From Larus michahellis (taxonomy: Eukaryota; Chordata; Aves; Charadriiformes; Laridae), in NCBI RefSeq assembly GCF_964199755.1, contig NC_133900.1, positions 74,260,727-74,324,726 on the forward strand: a stretch of 64,000 bases of DNA. The letters run 5' to 3'. A program made the translations under genes and the position numbers. Of this stretch, positions 1 through 48,900 are shown one piece after another (position 1 is the stretch's first letter; each line of letters starts with the position of its first letter). The notes beneath the pieces are model-generated. The model did not search any database and was not told where the DNA came from. It was given only the letters and a program-made list of their open reading frames with translations.

Positions 1-1607
1 TCAGCAGCTCCCAGGAGCCCAGGGCTGTTTCTGGTCCCAGTCCTTCTCCACGCTGTCTGCCTGTGTCCCCCTGCAGAGCCCTTTGTCACAGCCCCACTTC
101 ACCCTCTGTCCCCCTCTCAGCCCCAGCCACCAGCCCCATCCTGATCCCAGTAGCTGCTGGACAGAAAGGATCAAACTCCTCCTATTGCCATTATAAAAGC
201 AAGTGACTGAAGGTTTATCATGACACTGACATTTGGACTGAGAACAGCTAAAGAAGAATAAGAAAGCTACATTGTTTGGTCCTGCTATAAATATTCTAAG
301 TTGTAATAAACTTCCCTGCAGAGGTTAAGACCACTATTACACCTACCAACCACTGAATTGTCAGCAGTGTCACTGAAAGTGTCACAGAAAATCCTTATTG
401 TTAAAAACCTTTTTATCATTTTGCTTGCCTTTTGGAGGACTTGTAAGGTCTGATAATAAAGTAACTGCGCTCACAGAATGTATCTGGATTCCCTTAAGGC
501 ACTTGACGTGGTACCAAATGATGCAGACTTAAGAGAGAATGAGCCGGATTTACAAACTGGTTTACAGACCAGCCTCCAAGGGTTGCCACTGGTGGTTATT
601 AAAGTGGTATCAATGATCCCAAAGGTCTCAGCTCATGGGCCAAAAATGTTTAATAGTTTTATAGTTGTGACAATTATACAAAATCTGTGGTAAAGTTTGC
701 TGCTGATAAAAAGTTGTTTCGCTAGCTGATAATGAAGACAGATAACAAGAGTCATTTAAATTGCTTTAATAAAAGATACCAGCCCAGAAGTATTTTAATG
801 TAGTTAAATATTTAAGGTGATATTTGTTTAGAGGAAATAATGACATAAAATGTATTTATGGATTGGAGACCTGCATTCTGGTGAGGACCTAACAGTAACA
901 GTGGATAACTAACCCAGCATAAAGTCTCAAACAATTCTGTACTTAAAGAAATAACGTAATCTCTGAACGTATATGGGGAGAGTATTGCATAAGGCAAGGG
1001 AATGACCCCATCCTTGTCCCCATACATAAGGCTGCTGGCAGCCTCAACACCTCAGCAGTCCACGCACCACACCTAATGGAACCCAGACACGATCGTGTGG
1101 CATTTACTGTCCCCAAGCTTCGCACCTCCTCAGCACAACCCACAGGTCTTGTTTCCCTTCTTCCCTCCTTGAGCCTGGTAAGTGCTCCTCATCCGCGGTG
1201 TCATCCCCTGCTGACTCCAGTCCTCCTCCAGCCCACTTGCTGGTGTTCTTCCTCTCCACAGCAACTGCAGGCTCCAAAAGGAAGCTGTTGAGTAGACGGA
1301 GCTTAGGAAGAGGAAAAAAATTGTGATGGCACTAAGGGCACCGTCTCACAGTAGCATGGGGAAGAGGAGGCAGAGCATCCCCACCATGCCAGCAGATGAA
1401 GTTTGGAGACGTAAACCCCCAAGCCCCACTAATTTCTTAAACCTAAGGATGTAAGCATCTTGTTGTAGAGGGCTATTTGTTGTCACTTTTTCTATGAATA
1501 TATACATATATATTTACATAACATGAAAGGCTCAAGTGATATTCTGGGAACAGTTCACGTGCCTGTCACACACGGAGGGCTCAAGATGCTCGCCATGGTT
1601 TTGGACC
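1..1607. other. upstream flanking region, no gene seen
   Basis: No coding exon, RNA gene or recognisable repeat can be supported here. The first 180 bases are C-rich and the rest is AT-rich unique sequence. The short open frames lack family resemblance and splice context. Confidence 0.5.
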
Positions 1608-2207
1608 ATAGAATCATAGAATCATCTAGGTTGGAAGAGACCTTTAAGATCGAGTCCAACTATTAACCTAACACTGACAAAACCACCACTAACCCATGTC
1701 CCTCAGCACCACATCTACATGTCTTTTAAACACCTCCAGGGATGGTTATTCAACCACTTCCTTGCGCAGCCTGTTCCAATGCTTGATAACTCTTTCGGTG
1801 AAGAAATTTTTCCTAATATCCAATCTAAACCTCCCCTGGTGCAACTTGAGGCCATTTCCTCTTGTCCTATGGCCTGTTACTTGGGAGAAGAGACCGACCC
1901 CCACCTGGCTACACCCTCCTTTCAGGGAGCTGTAGAGAGCAAGAAGGTCTCCCCTCAGCCTCCTTTTCTCCAGGCTGAACACCCCCAGCTCCCTCACCCG
2001 CTCCTCATAAGGCTTGTGCTCCAGACCCCTCACCAGCTTCACTGCCCTTCTCTGGACACGCTCCAGCACCTCAATGTCTTTTTTGTAGTGAGGGGCCCAA
2101 AACTGGACACAGCCCTCGAGGTGGGGCCTCACCAGTGCCGAGCACAGGGAGGCGATCTCTCCCCTGGTCCCGCTGGCCACGCTATTTCTGGTACAGGCCA
2201 GGGGCAC
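1608..2207 (-). mobile_element. CR1 LINE, 3' fragment (antisense)
   Basis: A 5'-truncated CR1 retrotransposon lies in reverse orientation. Its 3' tail, read on the + strand as ATAGAATCATAGAATCATCTAGG, is at the left end, followed by the typical 'TTGGAAGAGACC' block. The minus strand from 2207 to 1746 keeps a 153-codon open frame covering the C-terminal end of the CR1 ORF2 protein, with the family's [26 protein letters not shown] and [15 protein letters not shown] segments. The reverse transcriptase core and endonuclease are absent. The copy looks young: it is almost identical to the copy at 45155-45935 over about 330 bp. It ends immediately beside the SLAIN2 CpG island, about 370 bp from the start codon. 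Confidence 0.93.
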
Positions 2208-2420
2208 ACCTCGTACGCTTTAGAGCATCTGGGGCACTTTGGGCAGCCCCTTTCCCCGACAGGCCCGCGACCAGCCGAGCGCCAACGGCCGCACAGATCC
2301 CCGCCACCGCCACCCCACCCCGGCAGCGGGAGAAGCCGGGGCCAGCGGTGACGCTTCCGCGTTACGCCCATGATGTCAGGGCGGCGGGAGGGGCCGGGGC
2401 GGGGCGGGGGAGGTGGTAAG

Positions 2421-2513
2421 ATGGCGGCGGCGGCGGCCGGATGCGCGTCCCGCCGCCCGCCCCGCCCCGCCGCGCCACAGCCCTCCCCCGCCGCCGGCCG
2501 CCGGGCCATGTAA
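2421..2513 (+). promoter_or_regulatory. candidate upstream ORF with ATG-TAA at its end
   Basis: If transcription starts upstream of the YY1 motif, the SLAIN2 leader contains a 30-codon ORF beginning at the ATG inside AAGATGGCGG. Its last sense codon is an ATG directly followed by TAA (2508-2513), so the same bases also form a start-stop element with G at -3. A separate weak-context ATG at 2441 opens a 77-codon frame that runs to 2674 and overlaps the SLAIN2 start at 2577. Whether any of these lies in the mRNA depends on the unmapped transcription start. Confidence 0.45.
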
Positions 2514-2576
2514 GACGGGGCGGCGCGGGCCACCTTCCCCCCGCGCAGTCGCCCCCCCCTTCAGCCGGCGGGCGCC

Positions 2577-37996
<35,420 letters not shown>

Positions 37997-39728
37997 ACTG
38001 CAAAGCTTAACGCAGAGTTCCGGTGATCATGGATGCTTCCTCACCAGGCTAAAAACAGCTTGATTATACAAACTGTTCAGATGTGACTTTTGGGATTTGT
38101 AAGAATTCCAGACCTCTCTGTCTCTAATTAGCACAAACTGGCAGAGATTATAAAGCAGCACTTTAATGACATCTAACATCAGATGTTTGGTGGTCATACA
38201 ATCACTTCTATATTAAATTGCTATCAGTTCTAGGGTTTTTTTTCTTGCTTGCTAAAAATTTATCAATATGAGCATTTATGACAGTGGCCAATGTCTGGGC
38301 AAAAACCTAACGAATGCCAAAGAAATGCCCATCTTGAAAAACAGCAAGTATAACAGTCAACTTACATTGTCCAAAACTTCATTTTCAGCCTCTTTTAATT
38401 CAGCAGAAAGATTGGTGAATACGTACTATTGAAGTAAGACTACGTTAATCAGAGCTAATATTCTGATTGCAGACTGCTACAGTGGTAGTGAAACATTACT
38501 TTTAACAGTTGTATGAGATTCTCATTGGGGAAAGTGGTACGTACGTCCTTCAGAAAGGATCAGAAGTTACCCTGGAGGATTAAGCAGAACAGTAAGTGGT
38601 AGCCATGGCTTTTATTAACATTAAAAATTTGAATGTAGCAGACACACACAAATGCAATAGTATAGATTGCATCTTTCCTGTGTTGATTTATCAGCTTTAT
38701 GTGCTCTCATATGTTTGATCGCCAAAAGGGCTTAGTATCAGTTGTACAATCTTTCTAACCTTAAAGTTCCTGGCTCAGGAAAGATGGCCTTTGCTACTGT
38801 AGCCACATTTTTAACACATGGCTCGCTATTTGGGGAAAACTTTTTTTTTTTTATAGCAGGTTTCCTTACAAAGGAAAGAGCAAGTCGTAATGTTAATTTG
38901 TTCTAATACCATACCACCATGCTTGCGGCCTGGAGCAACTGTAAATGCTGAGAGTTAAGGAGAAGGAAACACAACTATGCACTTGTAACATACAAATTTT
39001 AAGGTAATGAGTTGACTCTTGATGCCAAATGATATTCATTTAGGTGATGTTCCATGGTATGAGGGAGTTTTCTGTATCCTATTTTTTTACTTTCATCCAT
39101 TTCTTAAATTGGTTTATTTTAAATTGTAAATATTTTTACAGAAGATATTGCCCATGTAAGTGTGTTGAAGTATGTACTTTGCCTTACATATGTGTATCTT
39201 ACATTACTGGTAACAGAGTATGAAACCTGCTATGTCTGTTTACAAGCTATTAAATTCCTCTGGTGGCTCTGACTTATTCTAACACATTTTGCTCAGAACA
39301 ACTCTATTCATATATTTAGCATTTGAACCATTGTTTTCTGGTTTGGAAGATACCATGCAAACATATGTAACTAAAGTTGTATTGGGTGGGACTAGTTAAA
39401 TGGAAGGGATTTTGTTTGAAGCTTTTTCAGTATTTTGGATGTACAGTTGATGAAGTAAGAGAATGTGAATGGTATATCCTTTGTGCAATGACTGACGAAC
39501 ACTACAAGTTGGATTGGACGGTAGGTAGCCTTCAGCCCCATTAGTATCTGAGTTCGGAACTGCTGGTGTATTTTGACTCCCACCACTAAGAGCATAACTA
39601 ACCCTGAAATTCTAGCACTTGAATTTTAGGCCAGCATTAACATATTCCTGGATGAAAAGCCATGCAATACTACTTGACTTGGAAGAAGCCAAATAGGAAG
39701 GAGTGGAGACTAATTTGCAGCTCTAATT

Positions 39729-39928
39729 ATAGAATCATAGAATTGTTAGGGTTGGAAGGGACCTTAAAGATCATCTAGTTCCAACCCCCCTGCCATGGGC
39801 AGGGACACCTCCCATGTGATCAGGTTGCTCAGAGACCCATCCAGCCTGGCCTTAAAAACTTCCAGGGATGTGGCTTCCACCACCTCTCTGAGCAACCTGT
39901 TCTAGTGTCTCACCACCCTCATGGTGAG
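39729..39928 (-). mobile_element. CR1 LINE, 3' tail fragment (antisense) in SLAIN2 3' UTR
   Basis: About 200 bp of CR1 3' end in reverse orientation: tail TATAGAATCATAGAATTG, then GTTGGAAGGGACCTTAAAGATC, CCTGCCATGGGCAGGGAC and the CCACCACCTCTCTGAGCAAC block. Its inner end at CCCTCATGGTGAG is followed by a small imperfect direct repeat (GGTGACTCATGGTGACTCA). Confidence 0.93.
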
Positions 39929-41463
39929 GTGACTCATGGTGACTCAAGCAAACTTTGGGTTGATGAATGACTTCGCGCTCCAGACCAAGATCTGTGCTGA
40001 GACTTTGAAGTTGGGGTATCAAATATACTGTAATTCAGTAAGATTTCAGCAGGGATAAAGAAACTACCTTGCACCAGTAGACCAGTACATACCACTGATC
40101 TAGTCTCGTGTCGTTCACTGGCACAGGTAATGGATGTCCGTATCTCATGTCACTATTAAGCAGAAGAGAGGAGTAGATCAAATGCGCATATTCTCACTAA
40201 AGCCTGAATTTGAACATTTCAGCATTTTACGAAGCAATGCTGCAGTCTTCATTGGAAAAAAAAAAAAAGGTGAATTTTAATTGGTAGATTTTATCAAACA
40301 CTTGATTGACTTTTAAATTTTGAAAGTCAGTTTAGATGATGATATTGGGGGTTTTACTATGGCTGCATCAAACTGTTGTGTATGTTTCCTTAAGTTAAGT
40401 AATTCATCACTTGGGTAAGTTCAGCTTAAGTTTTTATAAGGATTCTTTTCTCTGCTGTTCTCCCCTGAAATACAGCGAATGACTTCCTGAAAAGACAGCC
40501 TGTCTGTTTACTAGCAAGCCTTTGTGCATTACCAGTTTATTGATATCAGGAAATCATGGGGCTCTGTGTTTAGAGATTTACTGCAGAAGTGTGGAAATAT
40601 GGATTTGATAAACTAGTGCCTATGATTTACTTAACTTATGTTTGATATAGTAGTAAGGGTTTTATGAATGTGGATTACTTTTTGTGCCAACAGCTCAGAA
40701 TTGTTGTATGTGTGTAGGCAGAAGGACTTGTTCTGCTTCCAAAGTTATTTAATTTTTTTGTGTTTGAATGTTTTTGTAAGTGTTAAAAGTGTAAAAAAAA
40801 AATATATAAAAAATATTCTTACCACAAAACACTTTTCTGGATCGTTATTTTTATAACAAATTGGTTTTAAAAGCTTTTAGAAATTTAGAGGGTATTTTTA
40901 TAGGGCTTTTTTTGTTGGTTGGGTTGTTTTCCAAGAATCATATTCACTTTTCCAGAAGTTACCAACATCAGCTTCTGCCCCCTGTGATTCATGAGCAGAG
41001 TACAACGCTGTGTTTGGGTGAACGGTGTGATTTCGTTGCCAGACTGAGGTGCGCTTGTGTTGTGCCTCTGCTTGGGAAGGACAACGCGTAATTCAGAGTC
41101 ATGTGAAAAACCGTATTCTGAATTTTCATCCAGAGCGATTTGTTTGTGCAATTCTGTGTACACAAACTGCCTTTCGACTTCCACAGGATTTGTGCTGGCG
41201 TCAACCCACCACATGAAACATTTTTTTCATTTTGAAAATTCCGGAATTTATGCAGGAAATTGAGCAATGTAAAAGCGTAGCGAGTAAGCCACCTTTGAAT
41301 TGTGAAGTACGCATCTAGCTCGTATATGAATGCCTCTATCTTTTGGCTCACGTAAAAGCAAGAAGTTTGTTTTGAACTGGGTAACGTTCTGTAATCTGCG
41401 TTTCACTACAAAGCAGTTTATCCAATAGTAATGTGAATGCCATCTTTTTCTTATTTTGGTATT

Positions 41464-41469
41464 AATAAA
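41464..41469 (+). terminator. SLAIN2: probable SLAIN2 distal poly(A) signal
   Basis: A canonical AATAAA within ATTAATAAAG, the first one after the stop codon with a T/G-rich tract following it. Assignment to SLAIN2 is by position. Confidence 0.55.
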
Positions 41470-41490
41470 GTTAAGCTAGGTTTACTTCTG

Positions 41491-44400
41491 TTTGGTGGCC
41501 ACTTACTATTAAATCTGTGTAACAAAACTTAACCTGTGAGGCTTGCTATTAATTGTTTATCCCAGCATAGTCCCCCTATTTTGTAACTAAGCTAGTAGAT
41601 TAAATTTATTTCCCCTAGTTGGCTGACCTATTTATGTAGAGCTGGCTTCACCCCTACTGCTTCTAAAACGTGATCCACTGCAGCCCCCTTCATCACTTTT
41701 AGTTCTGGGGTCAAGGACCATTTGCCCCACAGCCCTTCAGGAAAATAGAGCAGTGTCAAAATCGCAGGCAATGAATAGCCTTTCCCACTTCTCTTTTAGT
41801 AGGTTTCTGTAACAAACTCCTCTATATTAAACTTGTTTATAATTAGCATCATCATATTGCAAGACTCCAGATGGAAAATATTGTTTCTACAGTTCACTTA
41901 TTTTGAGCAAAGGCATGACAGCCCCCTTGGTTTTGGTGCACAAGTGTTAGGTCATGTTTTATTCCATAGCGTGTTACCCTCCAGGAGTCTGACTGCAAGG
42001 GTGAAGGAAAATAAGGGCTAAACATGTAAGGAGGCAGAAGGCTGGAGCTGCTTATGCTGCTGAAGTCTTGGGGTGGCTGCAGAGCATGCAGGTTCGATCA
42101 TTTAAAACATCTTTTAATACAAATATTTCTGAGATAAAAAAAACCTGGGAAACAGATATGACAGAGCTGTCTTTAGTTCTCCCTCTTTTGCTCCGTAAGA
42201 ACAGGAGTGAACTTAGGATTTATTTTTTTTTTTTAATTTTTCCTTTTTAAGTAAAACAGGTGTTATGTGAGGTTGCTTTGATTTAAAAAACACACAAAAA
42301 ACCCCACCTGCTCTGGACTTGCGTGTGCCCTTCTCTAGCAGGAGGCTGACACCTAGAGGCAGGCGGGCTGGAGGCTGTTGAGGCTGTTTCAGGAAGATGA
42401 GGCTGGGACCCCGGCACTCTGGGTATCCACGTTTTACCCGGAACTTCACGGTGAAGAAGATGCTCTCTGCTCGAAGAGTTAAAGAACTGAAAGGAGCGGA
42501 TTCCATTAGATTCACTCTCCACAGGACTGTTTTATAATAGCGTCTTCAGCCCTGGTATCTGATAGAGTTATACTGCGCATCGCTGTCCTCTTTATACTAA
42601 ATGATAAACTCTCTGACCGCGTTAAGCACTTACAGGGCGCAAAATGTAACTGTTGTGCTTGAACTAATTTGCAGATCTTCGGCAGGATTACAGGAACGGG
42701 CAGCTGAAATGATTTCCTACCAGGAAAGTGATTTTTCAACTTGGTGCATCATCCACATCTGTTACAGTGAAATAAATAAATAAAAATTTCTAGCGTTGAA
42801 AGCTGGGAAGCCTGAGATTTTCTATGCAGTGTGGCACATTCACATGAGACAAAAGTGGACTGTATCACAAGACTAAGACTAAACAAAAGAAGATACTTCT
42901 GGAATCTGAGCTCCTGTCATCACCAGAAAAACAGGTAATCATCTAAGTCCATTTTCTTTTGGAAAATTATTTTAATACCTCACAAAGATAAAGCTTAGAA
43001 GAGAATGGCATGTGATGCCTTCTCCCCCAGAGTGTTCCGCCCTCCTTGCTTCTAAATTATCCTTGAAAGCTGACTTCTGTTGTCAGCTGCAGCGAGATTC
43101 AAAAAATAAGAATATCACGGGTGAGCGGCGTGTGCCTTCCTGAGGTGATGGTGTGGTCCGTCCCCAGCATTACTCCGCTTTTGGCTATTACACATAACAT
43201 GCAGAATACAAACTATGAATTCTCCTGTGTTCTTCTTCATTCTCTTTGCCATGATTTTCTTGGGACTGTAGCCAAAATTGCAACTTTTCACAGCCCTGTT
43301 CTGAGAGGCTGTTTAAAAACCTTGCAACAACTTGGTCCTGTGTCAGACAAACTATTTCCCACACGCCCCCAGCATGTGGCCTTGAAGCCTGGCACCAGCT
43401 GCCTCCACATTCCTCCAGCAGCAAGGCTGAGAGAAGAACCAGGTGAACACCTGCCACCCCTGCCCAGCTCAGCTTCAGAGTCAATTTGGGAGATACTTAG
43501 TGTGATACATTTTTCAAGTTTTCTTATAGCTATGGCCATTGATAAAACCGAAATTAATGGAATCAGTTTTCATGTGAACGATAACTCATTTCTGAAAAGC
43601 TATTTTATTGCTAAAAGTATTTGGCGAAATTAGTCAGGTAGTATGCTTTTCTGTTGGTTTCTACGTAAGCTTGTTGGTTTTTTTTTCCTTCAAGGAAAGA
43701 GCATTCCTAGAGCAATTCAGCTAGCTTCTTTCTGTAAGAAGGGTGGATGATGTCTTCAAAAACATTAAAGTGGTCCAAGTTAATATTTGGGGGGCTATGC
43801 TTGAAAGGAAGGTGAATAAGGACACTTGTGTTCTGTGTGTTCCCTGCCTCCATCCTGCCCAAGAGAAAAAAAGGGCTTATTTATATGGGAGTAGGTCACC
43901 AATGACTGGACTTGGGACTCTGCATAGCCTTAGCTGCTTAAAGCCACGTAGGTGAACAGGAAATGTCTGGGCTGTGACATGCTGGTGGTGGGAGTGTGAT
44001 GTGGTCGGGGGACGGGCACGCTGGGCTTCCCCTGGTCTTGTGCTCCTCCCAGGCATCTGGCCTTGGCCTGGGACAGAGACCGGCTGCTGGGCTGGACTGG
44101 GCGCCCCCGGCTTTAACCCCAGCACCACTGCGCTCTAACTCCTAGCAGTCTCCTGTTTGTCTCCAGAGGCTCTGCCTCGGTTCTTTGTTTCCCTTCAGAC
44201 ACTATCAGCAAACAAATCCGCACAACCCATTACAGAAGCTCGGTTCTCTGAGCCTTACCTCCCCGTCACTCAGCAGGGTTAATGCTGCCGTATCGTTTCA
44301 CAGCTGCTGCTGCTCTCTCTGTGCTTCGGATGGGTGCCGAAACGCTGACGTGAGAAGGTGATGCTGGAGCAAGCGCTGGGTTACAAGGAATTTGGGTTGC

Positions 44401-45154
44401 ATCCCGTTCAGGGTGGAGGGTAAGGCCAGCTGCGCTCCTGGCTGATAGACCCTGGTAGATGCCAAGTTAAAGGCGCACTGCAGAGCCTTTCTTCTTCAAG
44501 CAGCGCTGTTTGTCTTATTAAAGAACAGCAGGACCGGAGTACCTTGTACCATCTTAAATATATCTTCATCACTCTCCTCCTTGAGAAACGAATTTTTGTT
44601 CAAGCACATGCTGCCACTTTGAGTCTCCTCTCAAAGAAAAGGGGAGCTGGAGGGGGAGAAGATCAGGGAAACCCTCTGTTCCTCATGCTCTGCCTCAGCG
44701 CCTGTTTTAACCTTGAATTTCTCAGCTCCACGGTCATCCATTTACCCCTACATTTACTCACCCAACTGCTGAGCCCAGAGCAAGGTTTTATTGTTTCTGT
44801 TCATCCAGTCCCCACTGGGCTAATGCAGGCACATAAAACCACTGTTAATGCTGCTTCAACTGACCTGTCTTCAAAGGAGTTATGAAAACCTTGTCCTGAT
44901 TCTCGTCCTTTTAAAGCCTGGATGTTGGTGACAGCAACGTGGCATCACCACTGTCACTCAGCCTCAGGAAAGCCCCCCGGAGCAGCCCCCTTCATCCATG
45001 GCCAGCTGTACTGGCAGGAGCCGGCAGCTCCTGAGCCACAGGGTGCCCCTGCCCGCACAGGCAGCACGGACACAGATGCTTCCCCAAAACTCTGCTGCAG
45101 CGCCACAGTTAGCCATTGCTGACGTCACGCACCACTCCTCCCAGGTGGATGTTG
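41491..45154. other. intergenic region, proximal part
   Basis: No coding exon or recognised repeat. AATAAATAAATAAA at 42771-42784 could act as a poly(A) signal if SLAIN2 transcripts extend further. The open frame at 43121-43633 resembles nothing I know and lacks splice or promoter context. Confidence 0.5.
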
Positions 45155-45935
45155 ATTCATAGAACAGAATCATAGAATCGCCTAAGATGGAAGGGACCTT
45201 TCAGATCATGAGTCCAACCATCAACCTAATGCTGACAAAACCAGCGCTAAACCATAGCTCTAAGCACTATGTTTACCCATCTTTTAAATACCTCCAGGGG
45301 TGCTGATAGTGCTTGCTAACCCTTTCAGTGAAGAAATTTTTCCTAATATCCAATCTAAACCTCCCCTGGTGCAACTTGAGGCCATTTCCTCTTGTCCTAT
45401 GGCCCGTTACTTGGGAGAAGAGACCGACCCCCACCTGGCTACACCCTCCTTTCAGGGAGCTGTAGAGAGCGATAAGGTCTCCCCTCAGCCTCCTTTTCTC
45501 CAGGCTGAACACCCCCAGCTCCCTCACCCGCTCCTCATAAGGCTTGTGCTCCAGACCCCTCACCAGCTTCGTTGCCCTTCTCTGGACACGCTCCAGCACC
45601 TCAGTGTCTGTTTTTGTGGTGAGGGGCCCAAAACTGGACACAGCCCTCAAGGTGGGGCCTCACCAGTGCCGAGCACAGGGGCAGTCACTGCCCTAGTCCT
45701 ACTCACCGTGCTGCTGCTGATACAGGCTAGGATGCTGTTGGCCTTCTTGGCCACCTGGGCACACTGCTGGCTCATATTCAGCTGGCAGTCGACCAACACC
45801 CCCAGGTCCTTTTCCACCAGGCAGCTCTCCAGCCACTCTGCCCCAAGCCTGTAGCGCTGCAGGGGGTTGTTGTGACCCAAGTGCAGGACCCGGCACTTGG
45901 CCTTGCTGACCCTCATAGCATTCAGTGCACGCAGC
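45155..45935 (-). mobile_element. CR1 LINE, 3' fragment of about 780 bp (antisense)
   Basis: A reverse-orientation CR1 from the tail (AGAATCATAGAATCGCC) back to the region encoding [20 protein letters not shown]. Minus-strand frames show [40 protein letters not shown] and [20 protein letters not shown]. It is close to identical with the copy at 1608-2207 across about 330 bp, differing at only a handful of positions by eye. This marks both as young copies of one subfamily. Confidence 0.94.
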
Positions 45936-48900
45936 CCTCCTGAACACCTGCAGGATCCAAAAAAAAAATTCATTATGGTGCAAGACCGGGTGATAGGAGA
46001 CCCTCAGCTGTTCCCACACACTTTGGAGGATGACTCGTTTTCTCAAGGCTCGGGTCCTTGTCACTGAATTAAGTCCTGGTCTTCCTAACTGGCGTGCCGG
46101 GAGCGAGGGGCCGGTGCCTGCTGTTTAGAGGAAGGGTCGGTCAGTCAGTTCGTATTGTGTCTGATATGGGGGGTAAGTTAAGAACGGAAATTTGGTCGAC
46201 CTCAGTTTACGAGCCCAAATGTCAGGGAGCAGATAATGTCTATTGTAAATGTCAGAGTCGAGGGATTTTTCTTTTCCCCTTAAAAGAAAAAAAAAAAATC
46301 AACAAAGATTTAGTTACTGTACTCATGCTGCCATTCACCAGGCTCAGCTCCACTGAGTGTGAATGGTATTTTCCCGGCACACAGACACACTGTGGGAATA
46401 TTAAAAGGGACCGGTGGGGCTGGTGAAGGCCCCAAGCCCAGCCCAGCCCCCTCCAGCAGCGTTCAGTAGCACAAGGCTCCCCTAAGGGCTGGCAAATCCG
46501 GGCTACCGTCTCCTGAGCAGAACACAGGGATTGCATCGATATCTGGTGGGCTTCTCACCTTTATCATTTATCTCCACACGACAATTTGCCCAGGGCAGTG
46601 AAACGCAGCCCTCTGCAGGCACTCGCCCCCCTCCAGCCACCAGTGCCAGCCTTCCTGCCCCACGGCCCGCTCTCAGTAGAAGAAATGGGAAACTCCTTTT
46701 CCAAAACCAACCTTGCAACCCACTGCCCCAGCCTTGCGACGGCGTATTGGGCTCCACTCATTTCTAACCCTTATTTTCCCACCGCGAGAGAGGTGCCACA
46801 TCAGCTTAGGGCTCCTTTCCCCGGGCTGGGGGCCTCAATGGTAGAACTGAAGAACGAAAAATCATCGGTTCTCGTCATGCGGCTCAAACCGCGGCAGGGC
46901 CGGGGTCAGCCCATCCCTCCTGCTCCTCGCCGAGGCCATTTTTCTGTCCTGCTCTCCCTATAAAGGCTCTCAAGTGGGTTTTTTTTGCATTAGCAGATTC
47001 TTTCCATCAGCATGTTCCCACTTTCTGCACCCTCCTCATTATGAAGATGATTAAATAACATTAATTACCAAAGCAAATCACTGAAAGCTGCCTACCAGGA
47101 ACCTCATTTCAAAATTCAAAACAACAGGTAGGTTACATTTATAGCCCATTTACGCACTCCTTTTAGCCCTTCTATTGTACTGCCTTTTGTGCCTTTTTTA
47201 CTCCTATAAATACTGCTGGGCTTTCTTATTCTGCTCTCCTCGCCGCCTTCCCAGGGCTCTCCAGACACTAGAGGGAGGTCTTGCTTTCCCTGTGCTTTTC
47301 CGTCCAAACCGGTCTACTCCAGCTTCCATTCACCACATTCTCCTGAACTTACACTGAATTGTCCATAAGGTCCTGAAGGAACTTAACAGCTGCATTTACC
47401 CCAGGAAAGCCCCAGTCGGAAGGAAGACCAAGGGAAAAAAAAAAACACCTCTCGTACAGGCCTGTGACTTTATCTAAAAGAAAAGAGCTAAAACTCAGCT
47501 CATCTTTCCTGCACGTCACCTCTAATTCATAGAGATGCCAGGCTGCACCCCAGGTTAGCAATGAAGGCTCCAATGCCAGTTTTGGCATTTTCATCTTGTT
47601 TAGATTTTATGATGTAGGACTTTTTATTTTTCATACGTATCACAGAGCCTGAAATATCCCCGGCAGACTTTACTCGGTGTCAGGTGGATTTAAACCTCCC
47701 GAAATGTTTAAGATTTCAGAAAAATTTTCCCACTGGGTGGGTTTTTCCAACTAAATGTGTAGCACCACCCAGCATCATCTTAGGTCCGTGGGGGCGTAAA
47801 AAAGGCCTGTATTGAGCTGCTCACAGCTGGCATGGGTTACACGAGACATACACCCCTCGCTTCTCTCCGCGGCAGGTCCACCTGCGGTTAACACAGCGCT
47901 CCGGTACGGCCAACCTCTGGGGCAGCTCCTCTCAGCCACCCAAGTGGCCAATGGACCACCAACTCCCACTGCCACAGCCCTGGAATTACTGGGGGCTAGG
48001 AGCCTTTGTTGCACAGGCTCTGGGCCAACAGCAGCGGCTGCAAACTGGTGCCGCTACTACTCTGCAACGGGAAGGATGGGCCAGTCTCCTTTTCTGCAGA
48101 GCCTGGCTTCTCAGGGCTTCCAGGTTTGGGCATCTGATCCAAGACATCCCCTGGGAAAAGCTCAGCTGCCACCTGCGTTTTTGCACAAGCGACAGTGGAA
48201 TTTGCATTTGGTACATTAGCGCTCGGTACGCTGGTTGCCCACCTGCTCTTACTGTTCCTTATGCCCTTAAAATTGAATTTGTGGTTACTTTAGGTCTTTC
48301 TAAAATCTGCCCCGTAGTTCTCAGATTATGTCTTTCATTATCTAGTAAAAATATCCAGGCAAAAAATTATCTAGCCAAAAATCTCCTGAATTTGAAAAGA
48401 AAAGGATGGGGATGCTAACGGTGAGGGCCGGGGACAGGGAGCAGCCGAGAGCTGTGAGGCAGCCTCTCCGCCTGAAGGGAGAAAAAGTGCTCGGACGCCT
48501 TTGCTGCGCCACTGAATCAATGGGTTTAAAGGAGTCCTTGCAATGAAATCCCTGGGTTGGTTATTGGTGCTCGCTGGAGGAGCGCAGCGAGTCGCCCTCA
48601 CTGCGGAGCCTCTCTGGGAGCGGGATCCATACGTGTCTGTAGAGACTGAGGGTGGTTGCTCATGGCTTATGGCACGTCCTATGGAGGGTTTCAGCGATAC
48701 CACTCAAATGCTTCGAGAAACTACAAGTGAAAATTGATTCTGTGGATGTTTAGCAGCTGCAGAGACACAGCGATGGGGGTTTTTTTTGTGATGAAGGGAT
48801 CACACTGTACATGATTACTCCTCGGGACTGTGGTACCTGCTGGAGCTCGGTGCGCTTGTCTCCAGAGCGCAGCTTTGCCATGGGAGCGTGATCTCCAGCA

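Larger units (their letters stand above)
37997..41490 (+). other. SLAIN2: SLAIN2 3' UTR (inferred extent)
   Basis: No open frame follows the stop. Candidate poly(A) signals are ATTAAA at 39249-39254 and AATAAA at 41464-41469. The latter is followed by a T/G-rich stretch (TTCTGTTTGGTGG) of the kind used downstream of cleavage sites, so a UTR of about 3.5 kb is inferred. A Pumilio-type TGTAAATA lies at 39125-39132. A CR1 fragment lies at 39729-39928, between the two signals, so a short isoform would exclude it. Confidence 0.6.

Noticed and set aside
43121-43633. 170-codon + strand frame in the intergenic region
   Set aside because: No recognisable domain, no promoter or splice context, and its length is not unusual for chance in this composition.
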